Assembly: GCA_027004315.1 (NCBI GenBank)
Contig: JALTHV010000069.1
Coordinates: 1 to 14,237 of the forward strand
Reading direction: 5' to 3'
Origin: Deltaproteobacteria bacterium
GTDB taxonomy: Bacteria; Desulfobacterota; Dissulfuribacteria; Dissulfuribacterales; UBA3076
DNA: 14,237 bases
Positions 12,674-14,237 of the stretch are shown piece by piece (the stretch's first letter is position 1; each line of letters starts with the position of its first letter). A program made the translations under genes and the position numbers. Under the pieces are notes generated by a model that saw only the letters and a program-made list of their open reading frames with translations, was not told the origin of the DNA and did not search any database.

Positions 12674-13086
12674 GTAACTGTTCACGTCCCCGGCCAGCAG
12701 TAGCATTTTGAGTAACTTCTCAATAAATAGAGGTAATGAGATTTTCCAGCTTTATTTTCACCGCAGAGACGCCGAGAACGCAAAGGACTATCTGTTTTTG
12801 TTTTTCGCTGAGAGGGCGAAAAACAAAAAGTATCCTACTGGAAAGGCATCGATTTCCCTTTGCCATCCTCTCAATGGCAAAGGGAAAAGTATTTTACTCT
12901 GCGTCCTTTGCGTCTCTGCGGTGACATCCTTTTTCATTCAACTGCCCCTGTTTATTGAATAGATACCATTTTGAAGGGTTTCAGTGCGGATTAATAGGCA
13001 GAGTGCCCTGATTTTGTGCATTAAGCTGCCCCTGAAACCTTTCAAAATGCTGCCGCTGGCCAGGAGGGAAGAATGTAAACGCTTAC
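12674..13086. mobile_element. Copy E: palindromic MITE interrupted by a second element
   Basis: The outer ends GTAACTGTTCAC and GCTTAC are flanked by a perfect 8-bp TSD, ACTAGACC, at 12666-12673 and 13087-13094. Without the nested element (12712-12966) and one copy of its CATTTTGA duplication, the unit is 150 bp, like the other palindromic copies. Its left arm is split, and the right arm and loop have drifted (the GCATC/GATGC hairpin is lost), so copy E looks inactive. The right duplication includes the stop codon of the leftward dGTPase-like gene. Confidence 0.88.
12712..12966. mobile_element. Element H: 255-bp MITE nested in copy E
   Basis: Its ends are imperfect inverted repeats (17 of 22 positions) beginning GTAACTTCTCAATAAA, the same end sequence as copy A. 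A perfect 8-bp TSD, CATTTTGA, lies at 12704-12711 and 12967-12974. Inside lies a large imperfect palindrome with CACCGCAGAGACGC near one side and GCGTCTCTGCGGTGA near the other. Two hairpins sit within it: TTTTTGTTTTTCGC with GCGAAAAACAAAAA, and TTTCCCTTTGCCAT with ATGGCAAAGGGAAA. CCGCAGAGACGC repeats are widespread in bacterial genomes. An 84-codon open frame across it is repeat translation, not a gene. Confidence 0.88.
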
Positions 13087-13087
13087 A

Positions 13088-14191
13088 CTAGACCAACGAC
13101 GAGGGCATAAAAATTCTCGAGTATAAATTTTGTGCATAGCGGTCAGTCATTCCAGCAATGAAGTCACAGACCCTGCGCTCATAGGGAGTATCATCTTCTT
13201 TTATGGTCTTTTCTTCAAACATCCTGCTGTTTTCCACGATAAAGGCATCTTTGTTCTTGAGAAAATAGTCATAGAGATCGAAGAGGAGCTTCCTGGCCTT
13301 TTCAAATTCATTGTGCACCTGAGGCGCCCTGTAGACATTGTCATATAGAAAGGCCCTGAGTTTGGTCATCGCATCATAGACATGAGGACTTATGCTGAGC
13401 AGCATCTCTCCATTTACTACCTTGGTCATTGCTATGACGTCGTTGATCATGGTCGAGATCCGCATGCTATGGTTTTCTCCTAAGACATCTTTACAGTCTG
13501 ATGGCACGTCCTCTTCATGAATCACCTTACTTCTAATTGCATCATCCAGATCGTGGTTCAGATAGCCAATAACATCTGCTATCCGGACGACTCTTCCTTC
13601 AATAGTACATGCCCACTCACTCGGGTCCTCAGGGATGATATCTCCAAAACCCTTTGAGTGCTTTAGTATCCCGTCACGCACCTCGTAAGTGAGATTGAGA
13701 CCCTGACCACCGTTTTCCAAGACATCCACTACCCTTAGACCCTGACGGCGGTGAGAAAATCCTCCAGGTACAATATCATTCAATATAGTTTCACCTGCAT
13801 GCCCAAAAGGGGTATGTCCAATGTCGTGAGCTAGGGCTATTGCCTCTGTAAGATCTTCATTCAGGCGAAGTGCCCTGGAAATTGTCCTTGCAATTTCAGA
13901 TACTTCCAGCGTATGAGTAAGACGGGTACGATAGTGATCTCCCATGGGACACAAAAATACCTGGGTCTTATGCTTGAGACGGCGGAAGGCCTTGGAATAG
14001 ACTATACGGTCCCGATCTCTCTGAAAGGGGGTCCTGATGCAGCAGGGTTCAATAGGATGAAGCCTTCCCTTTGTCTCACTGCTGATGCAGGCCTGTGGGC
14101 AGAGAACCAGACGTTCCTGTTCCTGGTACCTTTTTCTGATATTTTTGGATAGAATCAAATTCTCGAATTTTAGAGTGGATTCTGCATACAT
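13088..14191 (-). CDS. dgt: dGTP triphosphohydrolase-like HD-domain protein
   Basis: The family hydrolyses dNTPs, classically dGTP, to the nucleoside and triphosphate, controlling dNTP pools. The 367-residue protein has the typical start of the domain, IRTPFQRDRDRI and KAFRRLKHKTQVF, followed by the HD metal set: His93 in RLTHTLEV, His122-Asp123 in AHDIGHTPFGHAGE and Asp206 in VRIADVIGYLNHDLDDA. All four ligands are present. It is shorter than E. coli Dgt and resembles the 'dGTPase-like' subgroup, whose substrates vary. The ATG at 14191 lies about 2 nt from the predicted transcription start and lacks an SD; relatives begin closer to residue 15, so a start further in is possible. The stop lies inside the target duplication of copy E without altering the protein. 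Confidence 0.93.
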   Translation of the reverse strand: MYAESTLKFENLILSKNIRKRYQEQERLVLCPQACISSETKGRLHPIEPCCIRTPFQRDRDRIVYSKAFRRLKHKTQVFLCPMGDHYRTRLTHTLEVSEIARTISRALRLNEDLTEAIALAHDIGHTPFGHAGETILNDIVPGGFSHRRQGLRVVDVLENGGQGLNLTYEVRDGILKHSKGFGDIIPEDPSEWACTIEGRVVRIADVIGYLNHDLDDAIRSKVIHEEDVPSDCKDVLGENHSMRISTMINDVIAMTKVVNGEMLLSISPHVYDAMTKLRAFLYDNVYRAPQVHNEFEKARKLLFDLYDYFLKNKDAFIVENSRMFEEKTIKEDDTPYERRVCDFIAGMTDRYAQNLYSRIFMPSSLV

Positions 14192-14199
14192 ATAACTAA

Positions 14200-14228
14200 A
14201 ATATAGTCAAGCCGATTTCTAGAATCAA
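14200..14228 (-). promoter_or_regulatory. Probable promoter of the dGTPase-like gene
   Basis: On the minus strand, -35 TTGATT (14228-14223), a 17-nt spacer and -10 TATATT (14205-14200, 5 of 6) give a predicted start near 14193. That would make the ATG at 14191 nearly leaderless. Confidence 0.6.
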
Positions 14229-14237
14229 GAGTCATCT

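Noticed and set aside
12708..12962. 84-codon open frame (with a 62-codon partner in another frame)
   Set aside because: It lies entirely on nested element H; the peptide is a translation of the CCGCAGAGACGC palindrome, has no SD and runs across the element boundary.
2642..13058. GTTTCAG/CTGAAAC in the hairpin arms as parS half-sites
   Set aside because: The halves are about 49 bp apart and lack the central CACGTG; only six bases match, so ParB binding is not supported.

Overview
The window looks like chromosomal DNA of a Gram-negative bacterium. My best guess is the Desulfobacterota (former Deltaproteobacteria). This is an inference from gene content (a lipoprotein beside coaBC, Soj/Spo0J-type parAB, UDP-galacturonate precursor synthesis), protein flavour and moderate GC; no marker gene fixes the taxon. 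All three tRNA genes encode their 3' CCA.

Layout: an AT-rich stretch without a recognisable gene (1-345); a small HNH endonuclease and glmS (346-2564); UDP-glucuronate 4-epimerase and UDP-glucose 6-dehydrogenase (2837-5301); parA and parB (5469-7420); a leftward sensor histidine kinase with a possible small ORF after it (7437-8748); a leftward YdcF/ElyC-like membrane protein (8903-9715); a leftward tRNA-Val/tRNA-Asp pair with a terminator (9988-10211); a rightward lipoprotein and coaBC (10624-12530); tRNA-Leu (12574-12660); and a leftward dGTPase-family HD hydrolase (13088-14191). glmS, the dehydrogenase and the epimerase feed nucleotide-sugar and cell-envelope synthesis (GlcN-6-P, UDP-GlcA, UDP-GalA). 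parAB handles chromosome segregation. coaBC makes coenzyme A precursors.

The striking content lies between the genes. Seven intergenic sites carry short non-coding elements that begin with GTAAC and end with GTTAC, and most are flanked by 8-bp target-site duplications (TSDs) readable by eye: CAAAATTT, GAGGAGGT, ATTGCCTC, GCCAAGTC, GCTT(C/A)AAC, ATAAAATG and ACTAGACC. An eighth element is nested in one of them (TSD CATTTTGA). GTAA termini with 8-bp duplications are the signature of the IS66 family, so I read these as transposase-less miniature elements (MITEs) mobilised in trans. The main type is a ~145-bp palindrome: two ~32-bp arms around a conserved ~49-bp loop that can fold two more hairpins. 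Arm sequences differ between copies but stay complementary within each intact copy. Two derivatives lack the hairpin (67 bp and only 27 bp) yet keep perfect duplications. Five of the seven sites lie within about 25 nt 5' of a start codon. In two cases the duplicated 8 bp is itself the Shine-Dalgarno (SD) region (parB and the kinase gene), and in one it holds the coaBC start codon. This modular, hairpin-bearing family that targets translation-initiation regions is the most interesting thing in the window.
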